A stretch of 64,000 nt of DNA from Acetivibrio cellulolyticus CD2 (GCF_000179595.2 NZ_JH556653.1:668432-732431); one strand, 5' to 3'; positions 8,864 through 19,539 are shown, counted from the first letter of the stretch. Numbers and translations: made by a program. Notes: a model not told the origin generated them from the sequence alone.

Positions 8864-9922
8864 TTATCGTGTCATAAACCTATAAATAGTAGTATGCCTA
8901 TACTCCTTACCTGCACTAAATATAGGCGATGGAAAATGCTTGTGCTTTAAAGAGTTTGGGAAGTATTGGGTTTCCAAACATAGTCCGCCCCACTTACTGT
9001 ATCGTATCTTATCTTTCGCTTCCTTATCACTGCTTAGATTGTTGCCGGAGAAAAACTGGATTCCCGGTTTTGTTGTATAGACTTCCATAAATCTGCCGCT
9101 TTCAGGGTCATATAATTCAGCCGCTTTCTCAGGGTGTGTTCCTGAAACTTTGAGCACCCAATTATGGTCAAATCCATTACCTTTTTTTATATGAATATCA
9201 TCACTTAATAGTCCTGTTCCAACAGGTTTCATTGAGGTAAAGTCTAATTGGGTTCCGGTTACTTCCAGGATTTCTCCTGTAGGTATTCCCTCTTCATTAA
9301 TAGGTGTAAATTTGTCAGAATAAATCTTCAATTGATGATTGGTAATATCACCGGCTCCATGCCATGAAAGATTAAAATATGAATGATTGGTAAGGTTTAT
9401 TACGGTGTCTTTATCTGAAACTGCAAAGTAATCAATTCTCAAAGAATTGTCATCACCCAAAGAATAAGTTACAGTAGTTTTTAGATTGCCGGGATAGTTT
9501 TCTTCACCGTCCCTACTCAAGTAGGTTAGCTGCAAACACTCTCTATTATTTATAATAACCGTCTCAGCATCCCAAATTACTTTATGAAATCCCTTATCCC
9601 CCCCATGCAAATGATGTCTTCCTTCATTATTCTTCAGATTATACTCTATATCCTTAATTTCAAGTTTTGAATTTTCAATTCTATTTGCATGTCTTCCTAT
9701 AATACCACCGAAATAAAATCTATTTTCAAAATAATCTTCAAGCCTATCATATCCCAGAACAACATCCTCATATTTTCCATTTCTATCTGGCACAATTAGA
9801 GAAATAACTATTCCACCGAAATTTGTAATTTTAGCTACCATTCCATTACTGTTCGACAGGATAAAGATGTCTATATCCTTGTAATCATATCCATCAATAA
9901 ACTTTTCTTTTAAAATGCCCAT
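8864..9922 (-). CDS. galM: Aldose 1-epimerase (mutarotase)
   Basis: Cytoplasmic enzyme interconverting alpha and beta anomers of aldoses, here probably feeding xylose isomerase with the right anomer. Family motifs: NFGGI near residue 30, GRxANRI near 80, GGxxGFH near 105, NLTNHSYFNL (catalytic His) near 180 and the catalytic Glu region near the end (LCLETQYFPNS). The start is the ATG at 9922 with GGAGGAAAGG upstream, giving 352 residues; the longer open frame adds 12 unlikely residues. It is the last gene of the xylose operon, about 180 bases after xylA with hairpins between, so it may be made at a lower level. Confidence 0.92.
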   Translation of the reverse strand: MGILKEKFIDGYDYKDIDIFILSNSNGMVAKITNFGGIVISLIVPDRNGKYEDVVLGYDRLEDYFENRFYFGGIIGRHANRIENSKLEIKDIEYNLKNNEGRHHLHGGDKGFHKVIWDAETVIINNRECLQLTYLSRDGEENYPGNLKTTVTYSLGDDNSLRIDYFAVSDKDTVINLTNHSYFNLSWHGAGDITNHQLKIYSDKFTPINEEGIPTGEILEVTGTQLDFTSMKPVGTGLLSDDIHIKKGNGFDHNWVLKVSGTHPEKAAELYDPESGRFMEVYTTKPGIQFFSGNNLSSDKEAKDKIRYSKWGGLCLETQYFPNSLKHKHFPSPIFSAGKEYRHTTIYRFMTR

Positions 9923-9975
9923 AAAACCTTTCCTCCACAAATAAAAACTCCGGGACATCGAGTTCCTCCGTTTTT

Positions 9976-10065
9976 GCCTCTTTCACTTCGTTGGAAAGAG
10001 GCTCAAAAATATATTGAACGCACAAAAGCATTCAAAAAATTTACTTTGAGAATTGTGCGTTCAAT
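9976..10065 (-). terminator. Two hairpins between xylA and galM
   Basis: A perfect 13-bp stem (ATTGAACGCACAA at 10013-10025 with its complement at 10053-10065) is followed on the minus strand by ATATATTTTT, a terminator or attenuator arrangement. A second stem GCCTCTTTC/GAAAGAGGC (9976-9984, 9994-10002) lies just beyond and lacks a T-run. They may partly stop transcription or protect xylA mRNA. Confidence 0.6.
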
Positions 10066-10099
10066 GACTCCGGTGTTCTTAACATTAGGTTGTAGTACT

Positions 10100-11419
10100 T
10101 TAATCTTCAAGAATATACTTGTTTAGCATACCTTCGAGAACTTCCTGTCTTCCTGATACATTCTTAATACCATCAAGCTCTAAAGCATATTTTTCAAGCT
10201 CTTTAAAACCTACTTTTCCATTTACAATATCACTTCCAATACCGCTCTTATAGCTCTCGTACCTTTCATCAACAAACTTGTCAAACTTAGCATCGGAAAC
10301 CATTTTATATGCTATTTTAAGCCCTTTTGCAAAAGCATCCATCCCGGCAATATGTGCATAGAACAGGTCAATAGCTTCAAAAGATCCTCTTCTGACTTTA
10401 GCATCAAAATTAAGCCCTCCGGTTGTAAATCCGCCGGCCTTAAGTACTTCATACATAGCAAGGGTAGTATCGTAAATATTAGTTGGGAATTGATCAGTGT
10501 CCCATCCTAAAAGAAGATCACCCTGGTTTGCATCAATACTTCCAAGCACACCGTTAATTCTTGAAACCCTGAGTTCATGCTGGAAGGTATGAGCTGCAAG
10601 TGTAGCATGATTTGCTTCTATATTCATTTTGAAGTGGTTCTCCAGACCATAGGTCCTCAAGAATCCTATAACGGTAGCTGTATCAAAGTCATACTGGTGC
10701 TTTGTAGGTTCCTTTGGCTTTGGTTCAATTAGAAATTGTCCTTTAAAGCCTATCTCTTTGGCATAATCAACTGCCATTCCAAGGAACCTTCCCATATTGT
10801 CAAGCTCCAGCTTCATGTCAGTATTGAGTAAGGTTTCATAGCCTTCTCTTCCACCCCAGAATACATAGTTCTGGCCTCCAAGTTCAAGGGTAATTTCCAT
10901 AGCCTTTTTTACCTGAGCTGCTGCAAATGCAAATACATCTGCATTAGGAGAAGTGGAGGCGCCATGAACAAATCTTGGGTTACCAAAGGCATTTGTTGTA
11001 CCCCAGAGAAGTTTTACACTGCTTGTTTTCATATATTCTTTAATAAGTGCAACGATCTCATCAAGCCTTTTGTTGGTCTCCCTAAGCGTTGGAGCTTCAG
11101 GTGCAATATCCCTGTCATGAAAACAGAAAAATGGTACACCCAATTTTTCACACAGTTCAAAGTTAGCAGCCACTTTAGCCTTTGCAAGTTCCATTGGGTC
11201 TGATATGTTATCCCATGGTCTTACAGCAGTACCCACTCCAAATGGGTCTGAGCCTGTTCCCTGAAATGTATGCCAATATGCAACAGCAAATCTTAGGTGT
11301 TCCTTCATTGTTTTTCCGCCAATAACTTCATCCGGATTATAATATTTGAAGGCTAAAGGATTGTCGGAATCCTTCCCTTCATATTTGATTTTCGATACAT
11401 TATTAAAATATTCCGCCAT
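10100..11419 (-). CDS. xylA: Xylose isomerase
   Basis: Metal-dependent isomerisation of D-xylose to D-xylulose. The 439 residues fit the class II enzymes of Firmicutes. Landmarks: FHDRDIAPE near residue 100 (catalytic His), VFWGGREGY near 185, [18 protein letters not shown] near 230 (metal-binding Glu), [12 protein letters not shown] near 265, GSIDANQGD near 295 and NFDAKVRR near 338. An AAGGAGG site precedes the ATG. It lies 107 bases after xylB; the gap holds nothing obvious beyond the ribosome site. Confidence 0.97.
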   Translation of the reverse strand: MAEYFNNVSKIKYEGKDSDNPLAFKYYNPDEVIGGKTMKEHLRFAVAYWHTFQGTGSDPFGVGTAVRPWDNISDPMELAKAKVAANFELCEKLGVPFFCFHDRDIAPEAPTLRETNKRLDEIVALIKEYMKTSSVKLLWGTTNAFGNPRFVHGASTSPNADVFAFAAAQVKKAMEITLELGGQNYVFWGGREGYETLLNTDMKLELDNMGRFLGMAVDYAKEIGFKGQFLIEPKPKEPTKHQYDFDTATVIGFLRTYGLENHFKMNIEANHATLAAHTFQHELRVSRINGVLGSIDANQGDLLLGWDTDQFPTNIYDTTLAMYEVLKAGGFTTGGLNFDAKVRRGSFEAIDLFYAHIAGMDAFAKGLKIAYKMVSDAKFDKFVDERYESYKSGIGSDIVNGKVGFKELEKYALELDGIKNVSGRQEVLEGMLNKYILED

Positions 11420-11526
11420 GCATATTGCCTCCTTATTTTTATTAATATATAAATTCTAAAATTATCTTTTGAGGGTTTAGAATATAAACGATATTTGATG
11501 TCGCTTCTATTATTAAGAAAGTATCT

Positions 11527-13053
11527 TTACAGTATATCCGAAATGTCCGAAAAATCCTTTTTCAAAGAGTCATATAAACGTTTGTAAATATTATAAAACT
11601 TCGAGTATCTGGCATTAAGCTCCATATCCGCAACCTGCCTTGTATTTTCTTTTATTACTGCATCACACGCTTCATTAATGCTGCTGTATATGCCTGTTCC
11701 TACTCCTGCCAAGAGTGCTACTCCTAGTGCCGGGCCTTCACTTGAATTTATGGTGATAATATCAGTCCCAAATATATCTGCCTGCATTTTTCTCCACAAT
11801 TCACTCTTTCCGCCACCACCGGATGCTCTTACTTCAGAAACGTTAACTCCCATTTCTTTTATAATTTCAAGGCAATCTTTAAGACTATATACAACGCCTT
11901 CCATAACTGACCTTAAAACGTCCTGTTTTTCATGCTTTGCCGTTAGTCCGAAAAATACACCCTTTGCATTAGGATCAAGATGTGGTGTTCTTTCTCCCAT
12001 CAGATAAGGTAAATAGATGAGACCACTGCAGCCCGGAGTCACTTTTTCAGCTTCCTTATCCATAATAATGTATGGATCTATTTTCATTAGCTCTGCAGTC
12101 CTTTTTTCTTCTATGCAAAAATTGTCGCGGAACCACTTAAGTGAAAGTCCGGCGCCTTGTGTAACACCCATAATGTGCCAGGTATTCGGTACAGCATGAC
12201 AAAAAGTATGAACTCTGCCTTTTGGATCAATAGTAACCTTTTCAGAGAATGCAAATACTACACCTGAGGTTCCTATAGTTGATGACACAACCCCGGGTCT
12301 TACAATTCCATTACCAATAGCCCCTGCTGCCTGATCTCCTGCTCCACCTACTACAGGAGTTCCTTCCTTTAGCCCAGTTAATGAAGCAGCATGCTTATCC
12401 ACTTTTCCACTAACTTCCTGGGACTCATAAAGACTTCCCAGCATGCTTTGATTAAGCCCTAGCTTACTTAAGACTTCATCACTCCACTTTCTCCCCGGTA
12501 TATCCATAAACTGCATTCCACTTGCATCGGATACCTCTGTAGCAAATTCTCCTGTTAATTTATATCTTATGTAATCTTTAGGAAGAAGTATTTTATAAAT
12601 CTTTTCAAAGATTTCGGGTTCATTGTTTTTAACCCACATAATCTTTGATGCTGTAAACCCAGTTAGTGCTGGGTTGGCTGTTATCTCTATCAGCCGTTCC
12701 TTCCCTACTATTGAAGTAATCTGATCACACTCGGCAAAACTTCTCTGATCGCACCATATAATTGCATTCCTAAGTACTTTGTGATCTTTATCCAGAAGAA
12801 CAGCCCCGTGCATTTGACCTGACAGTCCGATTCCCTTAATGGAGGAAGCATCAATTCCGCTTTTTGAAATTACATGTTTGATTGATAAACGTGTTGCATT
12901 CCACCAATCTTCGGGGTCCTGTTCCGCCCATCCAATATAAGGTTGGTATAATGGATATTCCTCAAGGCTGCTTGCTATGGTATTTCCCAATTCATCATAT
13001 AAAATCGTCTTTGTTCCTGATGTTCCTATATCTACTCCTAATAAATATGACAA
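11527..13053 (-). CDS. xylB: Xylulokinase
   Basis: FGGY-family sugar kinase phosphorylating D-xylulose to xylulose 5-phosphate for the pentose phosphate pathway. Features: N-terminal phosphate loop GVDIGTSGTKT, WxEQDPEDWW near residue 50, GLSGQMHGAVLLD near residue 80, catalytic Asp in GGAGDQAAGAIG near residue 240, GGGGKSELW near residue 410. A TTG at 13053 with GGGGGGA six bases upstream gives a start (MSYLLGVDIG) like that of known XylB. The ATG at 13068 would add five residues and sits on the ribosome site itself. It lies between the response regulator and xylA in the operon. Confidence 0.95.
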   Translation of the reverse strand: MSYLLGVDIGTSGTKTILYDELGNTIASSLEEYPLYQPYIGWAEQDPEDWWNATRLSIKHVISKSGIDASSIKGIGLSGQMHGAVLLDKDHKVLRNAIIWCDQRSFAECDQITSIVGKERLIEITANPALTGFTASKIMWVKNNEPEIFEKIYKILLPKDYIRYKLTGEFATEVSDASGMQFMDIPGRKWSDEVLSKLGLNQSMLGSLYESQEVSGKVDKHAASLTGLKEGTPVVGGAGDQAAGAIGNGIVRPGVVSSTIGTSGVVFAFSEKVTIDPKGRVHTFCHAVPNTWHIMGVTQGAGLSLKWFRDNFCIEEKRTAELMKIDPYIIMDKEAEKVTPGCSGLIYLPYLMGERTPHLDPNAKGVFFGLTAKHEKQDVLRSVMEGVVYSLKDCLEIIKEMGVNVSEVRASGGGGKSELWRKMQADIFGTDIITINSSEGPALGVALLAGVGTGIYSSINEACDAVIKENTRQVADMELNARYSKFYNIYKRLYDSLKKDFSDISDIL

Positions 13054-13076
13054 GCTGAATCCCCCCATATTTTCTT

Positions 13077-13814
13077 CTATTTTTTATATTTCTTCAAAAC
13101 CTCAGAATAATTTTGATCGGTATATTTCTTAAAACACTTGCCAAAATAATTGGGATCCGGGATACCTACCATTTTTGCAGTTACATACATCATAGTTCCT
13201 TTTTTTGCGTAGTCTATAGCTTTTTCCATTCTGCATTCTATAAGATAATCAATAATATTAACCCCTGTTTCAGCTTTAAACAGCCTGCTCAAATAGCTTG
13301 AATTAAACCCGAAGGTATGAGCAATAAATGTTAAATCCAGATCTGACTGGATATAGTTTTCCATTATATATGACTTTATTTTATTAACAGTATCTTTCTT
13401 ATAAACAATAGGTTCTTCTATCTCAGCCTTTTTTGGCTTTGAATCGAGATCCTTTATGATCTTCAATAAAACTTCTCTAATATCTGCACGTACAATAGGT
13501 TTCAACAAATAATCACATACGCCAATTCCGATACATTGTCTTGCATATTCAAAATCACTGAAAGCAGTTAATATAATAATTTTTAAGTTTGGATAGCGGC
13601 TAATTGCCAGTTTTGAAAATTCAATCCCATCCATAAAAGGCATTTTAATATCTACAAACGCAATATCGGGTAATACTTCTTCCATAGTATTGATAGCTTC
13701 AATACCACTTTCCGCTTCTCCTGCTACTTCAATCTTCAGATCTTCCCTTATTAAAATATTTTTCAGCAGGTTTCTGATCGGTTTTTCGTCATCAATAATC
13801 ATTACCCTATACAT
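13077..13814 (-). CDS. AraC-type response regulator (YesN-like)
   Basis: A 245-residue cytoplasmic regulator: receiver domain (residues 1-120) with phospho-acceptor Asp55 in AFVDIKMP and conserved Lys near 105, a linker, and a C-terminal AraC helix-turn-helix pair (about 145-245) with FGFNSSYLSRLFKAETG and the second-helix region PDPNYFGKCFKKYT. It lies 15 bases after the sensor kinase gene. Both are embedded between the glycosidase and xylB, so the pair most likely senses xylose or xylo-oligosaccharides and controls this operon (inference from position). Confidence 0.93.
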   Translation of the reverse strand: MYRVMIIDDEKPIRNLLKNILIREDLKIEVAGEAESGIEAINTMEEVLPDIAFVDIKMPFMDGIEFSKLAISRYPNLKIIILTAFSDFEYARQCIGIGVCDYLLKPIVRADIREVLLKIIKDLDSKPKKAEIEEPIVYKKDTVNKIKSYIMENYIQSDLDLTFIAHTFGFNSSYLSRLFKAETGVNIIDYLIECRMEKAIDYAKKGTMMYVTAKMVGIPDPNYFGKCFKKYTDQNYSEVLKKYKK

Positions 13815-13829
13815 TTACCAAGCCCCCCC

Positions 13830-15566
13830 TTATAACGGGATCTTAATGTCAACTAAACAGTATTCGCCTTCTTCACTTTTGATTTCAAACACATCTTCCT
13901 CATCATAATAATATCTAATCCTGTCTATCGTACCTTTAAAGCCAAAGCTTTTTTTATTATCTTCATTCATTATTGAATTTATTTGTTCCAAGGTCATGCC
14001 AACTCCTGTATCATATACACCAATATGCAATATTCCAGCCTCAGCATAGACGGATATTTTTATAATTCCTTTTTCTCCTTTTGGCCTGACACCATGATAT
14101 ATGCTATTTTCCACTAAAGGCTGAAGGATTAATTTTGGTACCTTAATATCAAGAAGATCTTCCTGCAGCTCATATTCATCCTCAAAAACATCCTGGTACC
14201 TTAATTTTTGTAGTTTCAAGTAATCCTTGACAATTGCAACTTCTTCCCGTATAGCGATTTCCTTGCTTCCCTTACTTAAAAATCTCCTGTAAAAGTTACC
14301 TAAAGTTTCAACAGCATCATATATCTCATCTGCAGATATCTCCAGTGCAAGGTCTGCAATGGTACCTAAAGTGTTATAAAGGAAATGTGGATTTATTTGC
14401 TCCTGCAGTACCTCCAGCTCAGCTTTACGCATTGTTTTTTCCTTATACAATAGTTCCCTGATAATTTGATTGATTTCAATAAGACGGCTGTTTTTCATCT
14501 TCAAGTCATTTTCTTTACTTTTTAACATATATTTATTTTCAATTTCATCTTTACCAAAACCAAGTCTTTCAACGTTCATAAACTGCATAAGCCTCTCAAT
14601 TGGATTTGCAATAAAAACGAATATAAAAATGCCAATAATAATAAGACATAAGATGGATAAAATCATTATCATAACAATTATGGCAATTGCTTGAGCTGAA
14701 ATGTATCTAAAAAAAGGTACAGTTTCAATTTCACCTAAAACAAAAGGGGTATTAGGAACATGGTAGTATGATAATACTCTCGTAACACCAAACCCTTGTT
14801 TAATGTTTTGCTCAAATTCTTTTTTGCCGATATCCATCCTTTGGAAATCTTCAAACTTTTCATTAAAGTCAAAAATATTTCTATTTTCTATAAAGTAGCC
14901 AAACTGTCTGTCATCACTTGTCATATCTTTAAATGAATTCTTAAGCATATCAATATTCAGGTTTACAGCAATAATTCCAATAGGTGTTTGGGTATCCAGA
15001 TCGTTAATAATCCTTATAACGGATATTACTGTATCCCCTGATTTCCTTCGAAATGCACCGTCTCCATTAACTCTAATCACGTAAGATCCACGCTTTTCAA
15101 GTATTTCCTTCTTCCATAAAGGATTATATACAAGATTGGTATCAACATTTGTAACTTGTCTTGATATATTAATATAATCTTTATAATCTTTAAAAACATA
15201 TATGGAAGACACGTAGCTAAATTTATTGCTAATATCATACATAGCCATAATTGCATTATGATTAATTCTGGTTTTACCATCTCCCCTATCTCTCAAGTAC
15301 TCAATTATATTACTATTGGTCATAATAAGCTGACTCATTGTACTTACAGCTTCGAATTCAACATTAAGATTGTTTCCAATAGAAATCATAGTGTTATAGT
15401 TGCTCTCCAGAACATAATCCATCATGTTCTTTTTAACCAAAAAATTATAGATAAAGAAGAGCGAAACAATATACGTGATTATGAGAACCAAAAATAAGAA
15501 TCTTATTTTATCTTTTAGTTTTCTGTTATAAAACCACCGAGTAATTCTTTCTATTTTTTTCTTCAT
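13830..15566 (-). CDS. Membrane sensor histidine kinase (YesM-like)
   Basis: A 578-residue kinase: short cytoplasmic N-terminus, membrane segment about residues 20-40, extracytoplasmic sensor region about 45-275 of Cache type, second membrane segment about 290-320, HAMP, then a LytS/YesM-type kinase core with phospho-accepting His in EQINPHFLYNTL and an HATPase ending in GEYCLVDIKI. The ATG at 15566 (AAGGGAG just upstream) is chosen over a TTG at 15650 that would overlap the GH3 gene. Partner of the adjacent AraC-type regulator. This family usually senses extracellular sugars via binding proteins. Confidence 0.92.
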   Translation of the reverse strand: MKKKIERITRWFYNRKLKDKIRFLFLVLIITYIVSLFFIYNFLVKKNMMDYVLESNYNTMISIGNNLNVEFEAVSTMSQLIMTNSNIIEYLRDRGDGKTRINHNAIMAMYDISNKFSYVSSIYVFKDYKDYINISRQVTNVDTNLVYNPLWKKEILEKRGSYVIRVNGDGAFRRKSGDTVISVIRIINDLDTQTPIGIIAVNLNIDMLKNSFKDMTSDDRQFGYFIENRNIFDFNEKFEDFQRMDIGKKEFEQNIKQGFGVTRVLSYYHVPNTPFVLGEIETVPFFRYISAQAIAIIVMIMILSILCLIIIGIFIFVFIANPIERLMQFMNVERLGFGKDEIENKYMLKSKENDLKMKNSRLIEINQIIRELLYKEKTMRKAELEVLQEQINPHFLYNTLGTIADLALEISADEIYDAVETLGNFYRRFLSKGSKEIAIREEVAIVKDYLKLQKLRYQDVFEDEYELQEDLLDIKVPKLILQPLVENSIYHGVRPKGEKGIIKISVYAEAGILHIGVYDTGVGMTLEQINSIMNEDNKKSFGFKGTIDRIRYYYDEEDVFEIKSEEGEYCLVDIKIPL

Positions 15567-15630
15567 GACTCCCTTTGGATCACTATCCTCACAATATACA
15601 TTTAAACCTATATTATTTATGTCCGCATCT

Positions 15631-17748
15631 TTAATTAAATTCCAATTCAATTAGAATACTAATGGGTTCTTTTCCTGTTAGTTCTACACTTCGTTTATCA
15701 GGTCCACACAAGCCTGCAAACAATGTAAACTTTTTACTATCCAATACTTTTTCTCCATCCAGGTTTACTACTTTTAAAGAATCAAACGGAATCCTCATAG
15801 AAACCTGTTTTTCTTCATTAGCTCCCAGACCAACTCTCATAAACGCGCACAGACTTGTATTTGTAACAGCATACATGGACTGCTCGTCTTTAATATAGGC
15901 CTGTACTACCTCTTCTACAGCAACGCTTCCTCTGTTTTGAAGGGTTACAGTTATGTAAATATCCTTTTCAATCTCTACAGTTCCCTTTATCTCCACGTGT
16001 TTTAATTCTACATCACCATAGGTCAAGCCGTATCCGAAGGGATACAACGGAGCTTCCTCTATATAGCGGTAGGTCCTGTTTTTCATTGAGTAATCTGTAA
16101 TTGGCGGTAAATTATCCAGGGATCTATAAAAAGTAACAGGTAATTTTCCAGATGGTGAAGCATTTCCAAATAGGATATCTGCTACAGCTTTTCCTCCTCT
16201 TGCACCTGGATACCAGGTCAGTAAAATACCATTACAGTGTTCATGTGCATAGCTCAGGTTTATTGCGCTCCCTGCCATAAGGCAAAGTACTGTTGGCTTT
16301 CCAGTAGCGACTATTTTCTCCAGAAGACTTTTTTGTACTTCAGGCAAATCCAAATCTTTTTTATCTCCGGAGCCACCATTATTACCTTCATCCGATTGCT
16401 CTCCTTCAATGGTTTCATCAAGTCCCAGACATAAAACTACCAGATCACTATGTTCTGCTACAGTAACAGCCTCCGCAAGACGGTCATTTGCATATGCCAA
16501 TACTTCAGTTCTGTCTTTAACCAACTCACACCCATTTGAATATAGTACTCTTACTTCATCTCCAACTTCATCCTGAATACCTTCGAGCAAAGTAATGTAT
16601 CTGGAGGATGTTCCATGATAATTTCCTTTTAGCGCAATTCTGCTGTTTGCGTTTGGTCCAATTACCCCAATCGTTTTTATAGCACCCTTGTTAATAGGTA
16701 AAATCCCATCATTTTTAAGCAGTACCGCACTTTTTCTGGCAGCCTCAATTGCCATTTCCTTGTGCTCACTACACTCAACAACCTCGTAAGGAATATTATC
16801 AAACTCACTACCTTCAAATAATCCCAGCTTAAATCTTGTTGTAAATATTCTCACAGCAGCTCTTGTAATATGCTCTTCTGTTATTAACCCTTCTTGCAGC
16901 GCTATAAGCAGCATTAAATACATGTTGCCGCAATTTAGATCACACCCTGCATCAATAGCCAACGCTACAGACTCTTCGGGAGTTTTTGTCACCATATGGT
17001 CCGTGTGAAAATCTTTTATGGCCCAGCAGTCGGATACTACATGGCCCTCAAATCCCCACTTCTCCCTTAAAATATCACGGAGCAGAGTATAGCTTCCGCA
17101 GCAAGGCTCTCCGTTTGTTCTATTATATCCCCCCATAACTGCTTCAACTTTAGCATCTTTTACACATGTTTCAAATGCAGGCAAATAGGTTTCCCACAAA
17201 TCCTTCTTTGTTACTTCTGCATTAAACCCATGGCGTAAATCCTCAGGACCGCTGTAAGCCGCAAAATGCTTTACACAGGCTGCTGTCATCATCACATCTT
17301 TATCTCCCTGCAGCCCTTTTATAAAGGCAACCCCCAATTTGCCGGAAAGAAACGGATCTTCTCCATATGTCTCATGACCTCTTCCCCATCTGGGATCCCT
17401 GAATATGTTTATATTAGGGGACCATATGGTAAGCCCTTTATAAATATCCCTATCTCCATGCTTTGAACTTTCGTTATATTTTGCTCTGGCTTCTATGGCA
17501 ATTGCATTTGCAATTTTCATCAGGAATTCATCATCAAACATTGCGGCGAGACCAATTGCCTGTGGAAAAACAGTGGCAGTCCCGGCACGTGCAACTCCGT
17601 GTAAAGCCTCATTCCACCAGTTATATGCAGGAATTCCGAGCCGTTCAATAGCCGGAGAATTGTAGGTAAGCTGGCTTGCCTTCTCCTCCAGTGTCATTTG
17701 CGCTACTAACTCTTCAGCCTTTTTTTTATAGAAAGTATTTGGTTTCAT
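15631..17748 (-). CDS. GH3 beta-xylosidase/beta-glucosidase, cytoplasmic
   Basis: Glycoside hydrolase family 3 enzyme of about 705 residues with no signal peptide, so it acts on imported oligosaccharides. The N-terminal barrel has HGVARAGTATVFPQAIGLAA near residue 55, the family KHFAAYSGPE near residue 155, and the nucleophile Asp in VVSDCWAI near residue 235. The C-terminal alpha/beta and fibronectin-III-like domains follow (YPFGYGLTYG near residue 585). The operon context of xylA and xylB favours beta-xylosidase. The preferred start is the ATG at 17748, eight bases after AAGGGAG; an ATG at 17754 is possible. It begins 13 bases after the permease stop. Confidence 0.92.
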   Translation of the reverse strand: MKPNTFYKKKAEELVAQMTLEEKASQLTYNSPAIERLGIPAYNWWNEALHGVARAGTATVFPQAIGLAAMFDDEFLMKIANAIAIEARAKYNESSKHGDRDIYKGLTIWSPNINIFRDPRWGRGHETYGEDPFLSGKLGVAFIKGLQGDKDVMMTAACVKHFAAYSGPEDLRHGFNAEVTKKDLWETYLPAFETCVKDAKVEAVMGGYNRTNGEPCCGSYTLLRDILREKWGFEGHVVSDCWAIKDFHTDHMVTKTPEESVALAIDAGCDLNCGNMYLMLLIALQEGLITEEHITRAAVRIFTTRFKLGLFEGSEFDNIPYEVVECSEHKEMAIEAARKSAVLLKNDGILPINKGAIKTIGVIGPNANSRIALKGNYHGTSSRYITLLEGIQDEVGDEVRVLYSNGCELVKDRTEVLAYANDRLAEAVTVAEHSDLVVLCLGLDETIEGEQSDEGNNGGSGDKKDLDLPEVQKSLLEKIVATGKPTVLCLMAGSAINLSYAHEHCNGILLTWYPGARGGKAVADILFGNASPSGKLPVTFYRSLDNLPPITDYSMKNRTYRYIEEAPLYPFGYGLTYGDVELKHVEIKGTVEIEKDIYITVTLQNRGSVAVEEVVQAYIKDEQSMYAVTNTSLCAFMRVGLGANEEKQVSMRIPFDSLKVVNLDGEKVLDSKKFTLFAGLCGPDKRSVELTGKEPISILIELEFN

Positions 17749-17761
17749 GTGCATTTCTCCC

Positions 17762-18652
17762 TTAGCCTTTAACTGCACCGGCAGTCAAACTTTTTTGTAT
17801 TTTTGTACTCATAAATGAGTATAGCATCAAAGTTGGAAATGTTGCAATAACCAGCGCAGCTCCAATAGGTCCCCACTTGGTGGTATGTGCACCGGATAAT
17901 GTTTGAATACCTACAGATAATGTTCTGAATTTGGCATCATCAATAAAGATATTGGCAAACATAAGCTCATTCCAGGCTGATAAAAATGTAAAAATAGCAA
18001 CTGTAGAAAGTGCAGGCTTCATAAGAGGCAGAATAATCCTGAAAAAGATTCCGTATACACTGCACCCGTCAATACATGCTGCCTCTTCCAGTTCTTTGGG
18101 AATATTTACAATAAAACCACTGCATATCATAATTGACATGGAAAGTCCAAAAGCGGTATAAGGTATTATCAATGCCTGATAGGAATCTGTCATTTTTAAC
18201 TTATCCAGTATTAGAAATACGGGCAAAATTGCTGCATGTATTGGAACGGTAAGACCAAGCATAATAATATTGTTAACTGTCTTTCTTCCTTTCCATACAA
18301 GCCTTGTTAACGCATATGTAGCCATTAGAGCAATTACCAGAGTTAATATAATAGTAATACTTGATACAATAACACTGTTTAGAAAATAAAGAGCCATATT
18401 ACCTTTAGTTAAAGCGTTTAGATAGTTTTCCCATAACCATTTCTTCGGCAGCCCTATAATATTGTCACCAAAAATCTCCTTATTACTTTTAAGTGAAAAT
18501 GTAAACATCCAGTACAGTGGAAAAATATTAATTAATGCCCATAAACCTAAAACTGTATATGTCAGAATTCCACCTACAGTTGCTTTTTTTCTTGTTTTTA
18601 CTTTAAAGGAGGTTTGAATCCCACCTGGTGTTACTTTAATATCTGTATCCAA
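17762..18652 (-). CDS. Sugar ABC transporter permease (MalG/UgpE type)
   Basis: Inner-membrane permease with six predicted segments and the EAA loop (KELEEAACIDGCSVYGIFFRI) around residue 190 that docks the ATPase. The start is a TTG at 18652, eight bases after GGAGGA; the upstream permease stops two bases before it. The longer open frame only overlaps the upstream gene. It partners the permease and lipoprotein upstream as a CUT1-type importer, probably for xylo-oligosaccharides. No ATPase gene is in the operon, so a shared MsmX-like ATPase elsewhere is expected. Confidence 0.92.
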   Translation of the reverse strand: MDTDIKVTPGGIQTSFKVKTRKKATVGGILTYTVLGLWALINIFPLYWMFTFSLKSNKEIFGDNIIGLPKKWLWENYLNALTKGNMALYFLNSVIVSSITIILTLVIALMATYALTRLVWKGRKTVNNIIMLGLTVPIHAAILPVFLILDKLKMTDSYQALIIPYTAFGLSMSIMICSGFIVNIPKELEEAACIDGCSVYGIFFRIILPLMKPALSTVAIFTFLSAWNELMFANIFIDDAKFRTLSVGIQTLSGAHTTKWGPIGAALVIATFPTLMLYSFMSTKIQKSLTAGAVKG

Positions 18653-18653
18653 T

Positions 18654-19539
18654 TTAATCCTCCTCCGTCCTAAAAGCTTTTTTAATGACTGCTGCAAACA
18701 AGAAACATAACGCAATTATCAAAATTGCAATTGCACTTCCAAACCCATACCGATTCCTGTTAAAAATCATAGATACCATCAAGGTGCTTGGAACTTCACT
18801 GGCTTTAGCAGGTCCACCATTTGTTAATACGTATATTAAATCAAATGCCTTTAAAGAACCCGTTACTGCAAAAATTACGCAAACTTTTATAATAGGCTTT
18901 ATCATTGGAATAATAATATACCTTGCAATCTGTCCTTCTGTTGCACCCTCAACCTTAGCAGCCTCTCTAAGTTCAGGTGAAATGGATTTAATCCCGGCAT
19001 ACATGAGAAGCATATGATATCCCACATACTGCCATATAATAGGTATAAACACTGCAATCAGTGCAGTCTTTTGGTCTCCAAGCCAGGTCTTCGCATACTT
19101 TCCAAGTCCTATAGCATGAAGTCCCACATTCACTATACCATATTCTGGGTTGTAAATCTTAAGCCATAATTGTCCTATAACTACAGTAGATATTAATACA
19201 GGCAGAAAAAAAAATTGCTACAAAAAACTTTTCTCCTTTTACTCCTTTTGCAAGTAGTAAAGCCAAACCAAGGGATATAGGAAGCTGAATGAATACCGAC
19301 AAAACTGCAAGAAGTAAAGCATTTAGTAAGGTTTTTGGGAATCCCGCTACCGGACTTGTAAATAATTCTATATAGTTTTCTAATCCTATAAAGCTTGGCT
19401 GATTAATCCCGTCCCATCTTAAAAGGCTATAATAGCCTGACATAAAAATCGGCATAATAATGATTACTGCAAATAATAACAACGCTGGGAATATAAATAA
19501 TATTATGGCCAATTTATTTTGCCTTACAGATTCCATCAT
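18654..19539 (-). pseudogene. Sugar ABC transporter permease (MalF/UgpA type), frameshifted
   Basis: The N-terminal part (19539 to 19159) and the C-terminal part (19133 to 18654) are two frames of one permease. The break is in a run of nine A (19206-19214; T on the coding strand). With eight bases the frame continues smoothly (FFLPVLISTVV, then QLWLKIYNPEYG) into the second part. The EAA loop (LREAAKVEGATEGQIARYI) is in the C-terminal part. An indel in a 9-base homopolymer is a common sequencing error, but polymerase slippage or real inactivation are possible. All neighbours are intact, which argues for error or slippage. Otherwise it is the normal partner of the next permease. Confidence 0.88.
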
